From positions 1-64,000 of the forward strand of contig NZ_CP139478.1 in the NCBI RefSeq assembly GCF_034259105.1: a DNA stretch of 64,000 nt, in the 5' to 3' direction. Positions 20,245-28,389 of this stretch are shown here, one piece after another. The translations under genes were made by a program, and so were the position numbers. The notes beneath the pieces were generated by a model. It saw only the letters and a program-made list of their open reading frames with translations. It was not told the DNA's origin and searched no databases. Position 1 is the first letter of the stretch. Each line of letters starts with the position of its first letter. This DNA comes from Limosilactobacillus reuteri. Its GTDB lineage: Bacteria > Bacillota > Bacilli > Lactobacillales > Lactobacillaceae.

Positions 20245-21447
20245 ATGAACCGTCAAGGCGTAGAATTAAAATGGCTTTTGTTCGGAATGTTCCTTGGAAG
20301 TATTGGGAATAGTTTTGTCTGGCCATTAACAACAATTTATATTCATGATCAGTTGCATGAGTCATTAACTGTTTCAGGAATTGTTTTACTCTTTTATTCG
20401 GGAGCAAATGTCGTCGGAAGTTATATTAGTGGAATGCTATTTGATCGAGCTAACCCGCGAAAATTGATGATTGGCGGGACATTGCTTACGACAATCGTAA
20501 TGGCTATTATGATTTTCTTCAATGGCTGGCCGATATATGGAATTCTTTTAACAGTCATTGGGTTCTTTAATGGTTGGATCATTACAATGGTTAATTCTTT
20601 TGCGACTCGTTCAGGACGAGATGGTCGTTACGTCTTTAATATGTTGTATTTTGCCAATAACTTGGGAATGGTGATTGGAACTACTATTGTCGGTCCGCTT
20701 TATCAATATGCAGATGGCAATGTTTCACCAATGTTTTTGATTACCACAATCCTTTATACAATGTTCTCACTTGTTGTTATCTTTTTCTTTAAGGATAGTC
20801 AACAAACAGTTGCAAAGACCGAAGATATGGAAGCTGAAGAAGAGAACAAGACAGTTAATATTAAGATGCCTCAAGCTAACTTATGGATTAACTGGATCTT
20901 CTTCATTGCCTTAGTTGTAATATGGACAATGTATGAACAATGGGCAAGTAACTTATCAGTTTTCATGACTGATCAAGGAATCTCAATGACGAAATATAGT
21001 CTTTTGTGGACATTAAATGGGATCTTAATCGTTGTTTTCCAATTAGGAATTACTTGGCTTAATCGTTGGGTTAATCGGCCATATGCGCAAGTATTTATTG
21101 GAATGTTTACAATTGGCTTCTCATTTGTCCTCTTACTTTACGCCCACTCATATAGCTGGTTTGTTGCGGCAATGGTCGTTTTGACAATTGGTGAAGCCAC
21201 TGCTCTGCCAACGATGCCTGCCATTGTAAACAGCCTTTCACCGGTTGCTGTTAAGGGAAAGTACCAGGGGATTTTGAACGCATTTTCTTCTTTAGGAAAG
21301 GCAATTGGTCCTCTATTTGGTGGATTGATGATTGAAGCAACCTCTTATCATATCCTCTTTATTATTTGTGCGATTTCGATTTTTGTAATGGAAATAATAG
21401 TAGTCTTTGTTATTAAGATAAAACAGGCAAAAGCAGTTGAATATTAA
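20245..21447 (+). CDS. MFS family transporter
   Basis: The 400-residue protein is almost entirely hydrophobic, with about 12 predicted membrane segments. A charged central loop sits near 190-205 (KTEDMEAEEENKTVNIKM). A motif resembling MFS motif A, GMLFDRANPRKLMIGG, lies at about 66-80 between helices 2 and 3. The substrate cannot be read from the sequence. Drug or sugar efflux is possible. GAGGAGG precedes the ATG. The 108-residue zinc-ribbon gene follows 12 bases later and is probably co-transcribed. Confidence 0.85.
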   Translation: MNRQGVELKWLLFGMFLGSIGNSFVWPLTTIYIHDQLHESLTVSGIVLLFYSGANVVGSYISGMLFDRANPRKLMIGGTLLTTIVMAIMIFFNGWPIYGILLTVIGFFNGWIITMVNSFATRSGRDGRYVFNMLYFANNLGMVIGTTIVGPLYQYADGNVSPMFLITTILYTMFSLVVIFFFKDSQQTVAKTEDMEAEEENKTVNIKMPQANLWINWIFFIALVVIWTMYEQWASNLSVFMTDQGISMTKYSLLWTLNGILIVVFQLGITWLNRWVNRPYAQVFIGMFTIGFSFVLLLYAHSYSWFVAAMVVLTIGEATALPTMPAIVNSLSPVAVKGKYQGILNAFSSLGKAIGPLFGGLMIEATSYHILFIICAISIFVMEIIVVFVIKIKQAKAVEY

Positions 21448-21459
21448 AGAAGTGATTAG

Positions 21460-21786
21460 ATGTTTTACAATAATTTTGATAATGTACATGGTGAAGACCG
21501 TTATGGAATGGTAGGAAAAACAGGAGATCCTTTTAGGGAAGAATGTGAACTAGGAATTTCTTGTTATCAGTGCCATGAACAGCCGTTAGTAATTGCGGAA
21601 AGAAATTGGATGGATACGAATAATGATGACTCGCAACGATACCAAATTGTGGTAGTTTGTGAGCATTGTGGTGCCGTTGATGAATTCATTGTTAATAATG
21701 GTCGCGAGCATCAAATTAGTAAATTAAAACGTAGTAAATACCAGCCAACAGAAAAGAATATTATAAATAAGGGAACTGTGGACTAG
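21460..21786 (+). CDS. small protein with a CxxC...CxxC zinc-ribbon pattern
   Basis: This 108-residue protein is not recognised with confidence. It is acidic and soluble, with two cysteine pairs, CYQC near residue 35 and CEHC near 68. They are spaced as in a zinc ribbon, and a lysine-rich stretch follows. It has no signal peptide. It lies directly behind the MFS gene. A nucleic-acid or protein-binding role is possible but unproven. Confidence 0.7.
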   Translation: MFYNNFDNVHGEDRYGMVGKTGDPFREECELGISCYQCHEQPLVIAERNWMDTNNDDSQRYQIVVVCEHCGAVDEFIVNNGREHQISKLKRSKYQPTEKNIINKGTVD

Positions 21787-21829
21787 AATGTTCATGGTTC
21801 TTTTTTGGTATTATTACATTTAATTAAAT

Positions 21830-21873
21830 AAGCTGCTAAGACTGATATAGTGATCAGAGAGCCTTAGCAGCTT
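21830..21873. terminator. hairpin after the zinc-ribbon gene
   Basis: AAGCTGCTAAG pairs with CTTAGCAGCTT, with an inner CTGAT/ATCAG helix. The following T-tract is weak, so terminator strength is uncertain. Confidence 0.6.
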
Positions 21874-21968
21874 ATATATCTTTAAAAATTAGCTTTTATT
21901 AACCAAAGTTTGCCAGATTTGCTATGATGGTAGTTGAAATCAAACTAAAAGCAATGAGGTGAATGTTG

Positions 21969-22847
21969 ATGAAAACCAAGAAATATCGTTACACTGGAAA
22001 AGACTTTGATATTAAGGCGGCACCAACTAAGGTAAAAGATTCTGCTGATGACCTTAAGAAGATTAAAAAGAAGATCAAGAAAAATGTAAAGTCAATCAAA
22101 AATGCGCAAAAGATGATGTATGCCCGGCGTCATTATGGAGTTTTAGTAGTATTTCAAGCAATGGATGCGGCAGGAAAAGATAGTATGATTTCGCATATCT
22201 TTGCGGGCGTAAATCCAGTTGGGTTTAAGGTGGCTAATTTTAAACAACCAACAGGCCGCGAATTACGTCATGATTATCTATGGCGAATCAATCGTGAATT
22301 GCCAATGCGTGGTGATATTGGTGTTTTCAATCGATCTTATTATGAAGATGTTCTTGTTTCACGCGTTCATCCTGCTTTAATTTTGCAATCTAATATTCCA
22401 GGGATTGAGTCTATTCATGATGTTAATAACAAATTCTTTGATAGTCGCTATGAAGACATTCGCCAGTACGAAAGTTATCTAACACGGAACGGTTACTTAA
22501 TTGTAAAATTCTTTCTCCACGTATCAAAGGAAGAACAGAAGAAGCGTTTCTTAGCACGGATTGATACGCCAGAAAAGAATTGGAAGTTTTCTGCAGCTGA
22601 TATTCGCGAACGTCAATATTGGGACGATTACCAAAAGGCATATGAAAAGGCGATTAATGCTACCGCCACAAAGGAAAATCCATGGTATGTTATTCCGGCT
22701 GATGATAAGTGGTACTCGCGTTTAATTGTATCTGATATTTTGACAAAGAAGATTAATAGTTTGCCATTAGCTTATCCCGAGGTTTCACCAGAACAAGAAA
22801 TGAGCTTACGCCAAGCACGAAAAGAACTAATAGCAGAAGATAAGTAA
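21969..22847 (+). CDS. polyphosphate kinase 2 family protein
   Basis: PPK2 enzymes transfer phosphate between polyphosphate and nucleotides. The 292-residue protein has the P-loop AMDAAGKDSMI (about 64-74), the lid-type RSYYEDVLVSRVHP, and the basic RKELI-like tail usual for the family. The ATG at 21969 is chosen because GAGGTG at 21956-21961 is then 7 bases away. An earlier in-frame ATG at 21963 would be too close. It stands alone with its own terminator. Whether it makes ATP from ADP or from AMP cannot be told by eye. Confidence 0.92.
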   Translation: MKTKKYRYTGKDFDIKAAPTKVKDSADDLKKIKKKIKKNVKSIKNAQKMMYARRHYGVLVVFQAMDAAGKDSMISHIFAGVNPVGFKVANFKQPTGRELRHDYLWRINRELPMRGDIGVFNRSYYEDVLVSRVHPALILQSNIPGIESIHDVNNKFFDSRYEDIRQYESYLTRNGYLIVKFFLHVSKEEQKKRFLARIDTPEKNWKFSAADIRERQYWDDYQKAYEKAINATATKENPWYVIPADDKWYSRLIVSDILTKKINSLPLAYPEVSPEQEMSLRQARKELIAEDK

Positions 22848-22848
22848 T

Positions 22849-22879
22849 AAAAAGGACGTTTGAATGACGTCCTTTTTAT
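22849..22879. terminator. bidirectional terminator between the PPK2 and XRE genes
   Basis: AAAAAGGACGT pairs with ACGTCCTTTTT around a short loop. T-tracts on both strands let it serve the convergent genes. Confidence 0.9.
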
Positions 22880-23433
22880 TTACGTGGTTGGTATATATAT
22901 TGGTGGAAAAAGAAATATATTGCTAACATAAAACAATAGAGTAACATATTAAGATGCTTATTAATGAGCCCATAGATTACAATTATGATTATTAATGCTG
23001 TCCATATATACCCTAAAAGAGTATAGTGACTTTGCTTATACCAGTATTTTCCCAAGAAAAAACATTCTTTATAGGATAAATATTCTAGCAGAATACAAAA
23101 TAAAATAGGAATTAAAATGTTTGACCAATAATTAGAAGGACTCCAAAAATAAAATCCTATAAGCAACCAAAACAATCCACGAATAATATTAAACGTTTGT
23201 GAGGCTTTATCACGGTTTAGGAAACTAGTTAGGTCTTTATTCTCTCTAAGTAATGAATCAACAGAGACATGATATATCTCACTGAGAGCAAGAAGTAATT
23301 TTAAATCAGGGTAACTTTTGTTGTTTTCCCATTTGGAAAGGGTTTGTCGCGTGATGTGTAATTCATCTGCAACGTTTTGCTGAGTTAGTCCTAACTCTTT
23401 GCGTCGACTTAGAATTTGTTCGCCAAATGACAT
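22876..23433 (-). CDS. XRE-family regulator with membrane-spanning C-terminus
   Basis: The 185-residue protein has an N-terminal HTH (GEQILSRRKELGLTQQNVADELHITRQTLSKWE, about 4-40). The SYPDLKLLLALSEIYHVSVDSLL region follows. The C-terminal half contains about four hydrophobic segments (from residue 80), so it is probably a membrane-bound transcription factor. AAGGAGC lies 9 bases before the ATG. No partner gene is adjacent. The target is unknown. Confidence 0.85.
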   Translation of the reverse strand: MSFGEQILSRRKELGLTQQNVADELHITRQTLSKWENNKSYPDLKLLLALSEIYHVSVDSLLRENKDLTSFLNRDKASQTFNIIRGLFWLLIGFYFWSPSNYWSNILIPILFCILLEYLSYKECFFLGKYWYKQSHYTLLGYIWTALIIIIVIYGLINKHLNMLLYCFMLAIYFFFHQYIYQPRK

Positions 23434-23606
23434 ATTAATTTGCTCCTTATATTTTGGTATAAGAATACGAAAATAGTTGGAAAAAGTCTAGCAATGTTTT
23501 ATTGCAATGCCTATATAATAAGGGTTATGCTAAAGTAACTAAAAACATATTATTAATTAGATTGTTTATTAAAAATGCATTTTTTAGCATTTATATATGA
23601 ATTTCT

Positions 23607-23741
23607 AATGATAAGACGAATGACCTAGCAACAATCGAAAGTGAATCAAAGACTAAGGCAGCCATTGAAGAATTAGAAGCACTTGGCGCAATTGAAATTA
23701 TTTCCAAGCGTCCTAAACAACATGTAATTACAATTTTATAA
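23607..23741 (+). pseudogene. remnant: C-terminal fragment of an unrecognised gene
   Basis: A frame of 44 codons without a start encodes NDKTNDLATIESESKTKAAI and then EELEALGAIEIISKRPKQHV before TAA. It is bounded upstream by an in-frame stop and has no ribosome binding site. The sequence looks like the end of a winged-helix or replication-type protein, but the family is not recognised. The 23434-24005 interval otherwise holds only a terminator, one tRNA and the marR promoter. Confidence 0.45.
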
Positions 23742-23743
23742 CA

Positions 23744-23777
23744 AAAAAAGACCACCGATTACTCGGTGATCTTTTTT
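23744..23777. terminator. bidirectional terminator between remnant and tRNA-Lys
   Basis: AAAAAAGACCACCGA pairs with TCGGTGATCTTTTTT. On the minus strand it lies directly downstream of the tRNA gene and ends with a T-run. Confidence 0.85.
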
Positions 23778-23783
23778 ATATGA

Positions 23784-23856
23784 TGGGCAGTCAGGGGATC
23801 GAACCCTGGACCCACGGATTAAGAGTCCGTTGCTCTGCCAGCTGAGCTAACTGCCC
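23784..23856 (-). tRNA. tRNA-Lys (anticodon CTT)
   Basis: On the minus strand the acceptor GGGCAGT pairs with ACTGCCC, and the discriminator is A. The D arm begins TAGCTCAGC. The anticodon arm ACGGA-CTCTTAA-TCCGT gives CTT, and the T arm is CAGGG-TTCGATC-CCCTG. CCA is not encoded. It is identical to the copy at 27421-27493. Confidence 0.97.
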
Positions 23857-23961
23857 ATGTCTTTGACAACATAAATAATAATATCAACTTCCGATCATTT
23901 TCGCAAGTGTTTTTCTGAATTTATTTAATAAATTTTCAAATCCATATTTTAATTAGGTGTC

Positions 23962-23982
23962 TAACTGTTATAATTAACAATA
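23962..23982 (+). promoter_or_regulatory. marR promoter with candidate operator
   Basis: TAACTGTTATAAT combines an extended -10 (TGTTATAAT) with the 9-mer TAACTGTTA, followed by TTAAC. The 9-mer recurs before the ABC transporter gene. This suggests MarR autoregulation, by inference. Confidence 0.55.
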
Positions 23983-24005
23983 AAATTAAAATTGGGAGTA
24001 ATTTC

Positions 24006-24440
24006 ATGGCATTAAAAAAAGATAAATTTGAGCAAATGAACCGTTTATTGCGGAACTATATGATTAACATGAAGCATTTTTATACTGAACTTGCCCCTGA
24101 ATTAGATATAACTCCACAGCAAGCTCATACGCTTTTTTATATCGAAAAACACGTTGGTCTTATTCAACGAGAATTAGGTGACCATTTCCATTTACGGAAT
24201 GCTAGTGTTACCAGTATGGTGAAAAATCTTGAACGCGACGGGTATATTATCCGGAAGGCGGATCAAGAGTCAGCACGAATTAAGCGTATTTTTCTTACCA
24301 AAAAAGGTGAAGAAAAGACTAATGAAGTTAAAGAAATATTTGATAAAGCTTATTTGCAGATTATTAGCCGCCTCGATGAAAGAGATATTGATGCAATAGT
24401 TAAAGGGATGACTAATATTAATAACAATCTAAAAAAATAA
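24006..24440 (+). CDS. MarR-family transcriptional regulator
   Basis: The 144-residue winged-helix regulator has ELDITPQQAHTLFYIEKH, the recognition helix in LGDHFHLRNASVTSMVKNLERDGYIIRKAD, and wing residues followed by RIKRIFLTKKG. This order is typical of MarR repressors of drug efflux genes. It is followed 87 bases later by the multidrug ABC transporter gene, its presumed target, which is now disrupted. Candidate binding sites sharing TAACTGTTA or its inverse occur before both genes. Confidence 0.92.
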   Translation: MALKKDKFEQMNRLLRNYMINMKHFYTELAPELDITPQQAHTLFYIEKHVGLIQRELGDHFHLRNASVTSMVKNLERDGYIIRKADQESARIKRIFLTKKGEEKTNEVKEIFDKAYLQIISRLDERDIDAIVKGMTNINNNLKK

Positions 24441-24449
24441 GTTAGACTC

Positions 24450-24514
24450 TTGACAGTTAGATGCCTATGTGTTTAAATGTTCATCATCATTAAAAGTTAG
24501 ATATTTAACTGTTA
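24450..24514 (+). promoter_or_regulatory. ABC transporter promoter and MarR-type operators
   Basis: TTGACA at 24450-24455 begins a promoter-like segment with an AT-rich -10 around 24473. Half-sites CAGTTAG (24454) and the palindrome AGTTAGATATTTAACT (24495-24510), running on into TAACTGTTA (24506-24514), flank it. GGAGG of the transporter gene follows at once. Confidence 0.55.
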
Positions 24515-24721
24515 GGAGGCTTATGCTTTGAACAGAAATAAATTTAGTTTTCGAAGTTTCTTTAGTTTAATAAATCAATTACATCCGCAGTATATTAAGC
24601 TTTTTGTGGGAATCTTACTAGGCTTTATCTCCACGGGTGCTAACCTATTTGTTCCTCAACTAGCACAAAAGCTAATTAATAATTTTAAGAGTATTAGTCC
24701 AACGTTGGCAATTTTAACAGT

Positions 24722-25798
24722 CCCGAAATGTCAATTTAAGTTAGAAAGAAAATAGTTGCTCATCAGTGACGTAAGACACGAATACTTCATATGGAGTTCG
24801 ATAGCCTAGTGATTTACGGGGCAGGTTATTTTGCTTACTCATCAGTTGGGTTACCAATTCATCAGGAAGATTGCGGAAATCTAGCTGTTTCGTTAAGCCA
24901 TCCCGGCGTAAAAGACCGTTGTTGTTTTCGTTCAGCCCTCGTTGATTGGGAGCACCAACCTCGGCAAAGTAAGTGTGAAAGTCAAATTGATTGGCAATCT
25001 CGCGCCAGCCGGCGAATTCTTTTCCGTTGTCAAAGGTAATCGATTTGAAGAAGTGCCGCGGGAATTTCCGAAGCCACTGACTTAAGTGTTGGTTAATCGC
25101 ATCAGCCGTCTTTTCGTGCACATTGAGTACAATTTCGACCTTCGATTGGCGTTCGGTCAGGGTCATTACCGCCCCTTGGTGCTTTTTGCCTTGGACGGTA
25201 TCAGCTTCAAGGTGCCCAAATTCAGTGGCATAGTGCGGAAAGTCCTTGGCACGCTCGTGAATACTTCGCCCCAATTGGCCAGCCTTCCCACGGCGCTCGA
25301 CATAGCCATTCGGGTGCCGCTTACCTCGCATCGGCAAGGAACGGACATCGAAGCCGAACTGGCCACGTTCAAACATCCGGTAAAGAGTTCGCCGGTTACA
25401 ACTAATTGGGCGCTCAGCGCGCCCAATAATGGTATCAGGCGTCCACCACTGGGCAATTTTGTCGTTGATATAAGTGAGTTCAGCCAGTGACAACTGAGTA
25501 AGTTTTCGGCCACAACGTTGCTTATTGCGCATATAGTGATCTTGATAATCAGCAATTGAGGCACCGGTTTCCAGGTAACGATAAACGCGATAAACGGTTT
25601 CGGCGCAACGTTTGATCATTTGGGCCACTCGGTACGCTTTAAGCTTTTGCACGAAAGAATGGGCGATGATTGTCAGCTCGTTTGTGGTAAGATGGGTGTA
25701 AGTCATTTGTGGTTTCCTTTCTTTTGTTTAGGGGTATTCAAAAGTCTACCACAAATGGCTTTTCTATTTTTCTAACTTAATTTTACAAACGGCGAGTT
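24722..25798 (-). mobile_element. IS30-family element type A, copy 2 (inside the ABC transporter gene)
   Basis: This is an inverted copy of the element at 12250-13328, with the same terminal sequences (CCCGAAAT and CGGCGAGTT). GT on each side (24720-24721 and 25799-25800) would be a 2-base duplication that restores the host reading frame when removed. However, the end definition differs by a base or two from copy 1. Confidence 0.92.
24741..25706 (-). CDS. IS30-family transposase (type A, copy 2)
   Basis: The 321-residue DDE transposase is nearly identical to the product at 12342-13307, with six substitutions: Leu for Arg in GRKLTQ, Trp for Gly in AQWWTPD, His for Pro before LEADTV, Phe for Leu, Gln for Arg and Val for Met. 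The His restores the family pattern HLEAD, but the Trp replaces a conserved Gly. The start codon again lies in the arm of an inverted repeat (CATTTGTGGT with ACCACAAATG). Confidence 0.93.
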   Translation of the reverse strand: MTYTHLTTNELTIIAHSFVQKLKAYRVAQMIKRCAETVYRVYRYLETGASIADYQDHYMRNKQRCGRKLTQLSLAELTYINDKIAQWWTPDTIIGRAERPISCNRRTLYRMFERGQFGFDVRSLPMRGKRHPNGYVERRGKAGQLGRSIHERAKDFPHYATEFGHLEADTVQGKKHQGAVMTLTERQSKVEIVLNVHEKTADAINQHLSQWLRKFPRHFFKSITFDNGKEFAGWREIANQFDFHTYFAEVGAPNQRGLNENNNGLLRRDGLTKQLDFRNLPDELVTQLMSKQNNLPRKSLGYRTPYEVFVSYVTDEQLFSF

Positions 25799-27326
25799 GT
25801 AATTTTTATAGCAGGATTAATTACAAGTGCGTTATCGGGGTTATTATTAGGAATTTTTGGTGAAAATGTTGTTTCTAAATTACGGAAACAATTATGGCAA
25901 AAACTACTTAAAATGCCTGTAAAATATTTTGATGATGTTAAAACAGGTGAGATCAGTTCCCGGTTAGTTAATGATACGTCACAGGTGAAGGATTTACTTG
26001 CTTCAACATTACCAAATGCAATGACATCACTTTTACAATTTGTTGGTGCACTGGTTATTATGTTAGCAATGGATTGGCGGATGACATTGTTAATGTTTGT
26101 GGCAGTTCCTTTAGTGATTTTAGTCATGTTACCGGTGATGAATCAGTCGCGTAAGATTGGTCGGATTCGGCAAGATGAATTAGCAAAATTTGCTAGTGAT
26201 TCCACCGATGTATTGAGTGAGGTCCGATTAGTTAAGTCTTCAAACGGTGAAGAACATGAACTGGCAAAGGGAAATCGTCGTATCGACAATTTATATCATG
26301 TCGGGAGAAAAGAGGCATTGATTAACTCAGTAACGCAACCAATTACAAACATGCTTATGATGATAATGTTTCTTGGGATTCTTGGTTACGGAGCAATTCG
26401 CGTTATGAATGGTGCAATGACAATGGGCGCCTTAGTTTCGTTTTTAATGTATCTTTTCCAAATTATTAGTCCTGTTGTTGTAATTAGTCAGCTCTTTAAT
26501 AATATGGCAAAGACTAGCGGAGCCACGGAGCGTATCCAACAAATCTTAACTGAACCAGAAGAATTTGTTACTGATAAAGCTGAAAAAGATATTGCGAGCG
26601 CACCATTGAAATTTGAGAATGTTGATTTTGCATATGAGGAAGGTAAGCCAGTCTTACGAGATGTTAGTTTTGAAACTAAACCCAATGCAGTGGTAGCTTT
26701 TGCCGGCCCATCTGGTGGAGGAAAGTCAACTATTTTCTCATTGATTGAACGATTCTATCAGCCAACAGGTGGGAAAATTTTGATCGGTGAAGAGAATATC
26801 GAAAATGTAGACTTAGCCAAGTGGCGTGAACAAATTGGTCTCGTAAGCCAAGATGCCGCGGTAATGCCAGGAACTATTCGTGATAATTTAACTTATGGGT
26901 TACGAAGAGAAGTCTCAGATGAGGAACTTTGGGCCGCGTTAAGAATGGCTTATGCAGATGGTTTTGTCAGTGAAATGGAAGATCAGTTAGAAACTGAAAT
27001 TGGTGAACGAGGGATCAAACTTTCTGGGGGACAACGGCAACGAATAGCGATTGCGCGAGCTTTTCTCCGCGATCCAAAAATCTTAATGCTTGATGAAGCC
27101 ACTGCTAGCTTGGACGCTGAATCAGAGGCGATGGTTCAAAAAGCATTGGGAGACTTAATGCAAGGAAGAACGACGCTCGTAATTGCCCATCGCTTGAGTA
27201 CGATTGTTGATGCTGATAAAATCTACTTTATCGAAAATGGAACAGTATCCGGCGCAGGAACTCATCAGGAATTATTAAAGATAACACCACTATATGCACA
27301 GTATGTTAAGGATCAGTTTAAATAAA

Positions 27327-27370
27327 AATAAAGACTGCGAAAAGATAAGATTTTCGTAGCCTTTATTTTA
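27327..27370 (+). terminator. terminator of the ABC transporter gene
   Basis: AATAAAGACTGCGAAAA pairs with TTTTCGTAGCCTTTATT around the loop GATAAGA. Confidence 0.8.
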
Positions 27371-27374
27371 AGTA

Positions 27375-27408
27375 TGAAAAAAGCGACTGAGATAAAATCT
27401 CAATCGCT
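27375..27408 (-). terminator. terminator downstream of tRNA-Lys copy 2
   Basis: Read on the minus strand, AGCGATTGAGAT pairs with ATCTCAGTCGCT through one G-U pair and runs into TTTTTTC. It lies 12 bases after the tRNA. Confidence 0.8.
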
Positions 27409-27420
27409 GTAAACCTCTGA

Positions 27421-27493
27421 TGGGCAGTCAGGGGATCGAACCCTGGACCCACGGATTAAGAGTCCGTTGCTCTGCCAGCTGAGCTAACTGCCC
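27421..27493 (-). tRNA. tRNA-Lys (anticodon CTT), second copy
   Basis: All 73 bases and the adjacent TGA are identical to the copy at 23784-23856, in the same orientation. Acceptor, D, anticodon (CTCTTAA loop) and T arms are complete. Confidence 0.97.
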
Positions 27494-27593
27494 ATATCCT
27501 TTAACAGAATACTTAGATAGTTTAACCTGTTATTGATCAAATGTCAAATGTTTTTCATAAGTTTTTAGAAAATATTTATGGAACTTTTCCCTG

Positions 27594-27602
27594 TGCTATA
27601 AT
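27594..27602 (+). promoter_or_regulatory. extended -10 promoter of the wal operon
   Basis: TGCTATAAT is a perfect extended -10 placed about 67 bases before the walR start. Confidence 0.6.
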
Positions 27603-27668
27603 AGAGGCACTGATATATAGCAGATTTAAAGTAATTAATCAATTAACCCAATGGAGGGAATCATTGAT

Positions 27669-28376
27669 ATGGCAAAAAAAATTTTAGTTGTTGATGATGA
27701 AAAACCAATTTCTGATATCATCAAATTTAATCTTGAAAAAGAAGGATATGAAGTTGTCGTAGCCTATGATGGCGAAGCGGCTTTAGAACAAGTTGAAGCA
27801 GAAAATCCTGATTTAATTATTCTCGACCTAATGCTGCCGAAGATCGATGGACTTGAAGTGGCCAAGCGGGTTCGGGCTAAGCATACCATGCCGATTATTA
27901 TGGTAACCGCTAAAGATTCGGAACTAGATAAAGTGCTAGGGCTTGAACTTGGGGCCGATGATTATGTTACTAAGCCATTCTCCAACCGCGAACTAGTAGC
28001 ACGAGTAAAGGCTAATTTACGGCGTCAAGCAACTCTGAAGGCACCAGCAGAGGAAGAAAATAATACCGATATTCAAATTGGCGACCTTACGATTCATCCT
28101 GAAGCTTACACTGTAACTAAGCGGGGCGAAAATATCAATTTAACGCATCGTGAGTTTGAGCTTTTACACTATCTAGCTCAACATATTGGACAAGTTATTA
28201 ACCGTGAACATCTTCTTCAGACTGTATGGGGTTATGACTATTTTGGGGATGTTCGGACAGTTGATGTGACCGTTCGTCGGCTTCGTGAAAAGATTGAAGA
28301 TAACCCGAGTCACCCCCAATGGTTAATTACTCGGCGTGGTGTTGGCTATTACCTAGCAAATCCTGATCAGAATTAG
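27669..28376 (+). CDS. walR: response regulator WalR (YycF)
   Basis: This is the essential regulator of cell-wall metabolism. The 235 residues have a receiver domain starting [22 protein letters not shown] with the phospho-accepting Asp in [13 protein letters not shown] (about 52) and the conserved TAKDSE and KPFS. The C-terminal OmpR/PhoB winged helix has [19 protein letters not shown]. The ATG at 27669 is used because GGAGGG lies 8-9 bases upstream. The longer frame from 27651 would include the ribosome binding site. It leads the walRKHIJ operon. Confidence 0.97.
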   Translation: MAKKILVVDDEKPISDIIKFNLEKEGYEVVVAYDGEAALEQVEAENPDLIILDLMLPKIDGLEVAKRVRAKHTMPIIMVTAKDSELDKVLGLELGADDYVTKPFSNRELVARVKANLRRQATLKAPAEEENNTDIQIGDLTIHPEAYTVTKRGENINLTHREFELLHYLAQHIGQVINREHLLQTVWGYDYFGDVRTVDVTVRRLREKIEDNPSHPQWLITRRGVGYYLANPDQN

Positions 28377-28389
28377 AGGCTGAACCATT

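Larger units (their letters stand above)
24528..27325 (+). pseudogene. multidrug ABC transporter (permease plus ATPase), disrupted by an IS30-family element
   Basis: The TTG start at 24528 follows GGAGG. The first 64 codons (to 24719) carry the N-terminal region and first membrane helix. The gene resumes at 25799 (VIFIAGLITSALSGLLLGIF) and runs to 27325 with the remaining membrane helices. The ATPase has Walker A GPSGGGKST, LSGGQRQR and ILMLDEATASLD. Removing the insertion with one copy of GT joins LAILT to VIFIAGL in frame, so the ancestral gene was a single half-transporter of the LmrA/BmrA type. The downstream part has an ATG at 25913, but a functional protein from it is unlikely. Confidence 0.9.

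Noticed and set aside
24717-25800. A 3-base target duplication for IS30 type A copy 2
   Set aside because: ACA and TGT flank the element if its ends are set as in copy 1, which is not a direct repeat. GT on both sides is possible but needs ends shifted by one or two bases.
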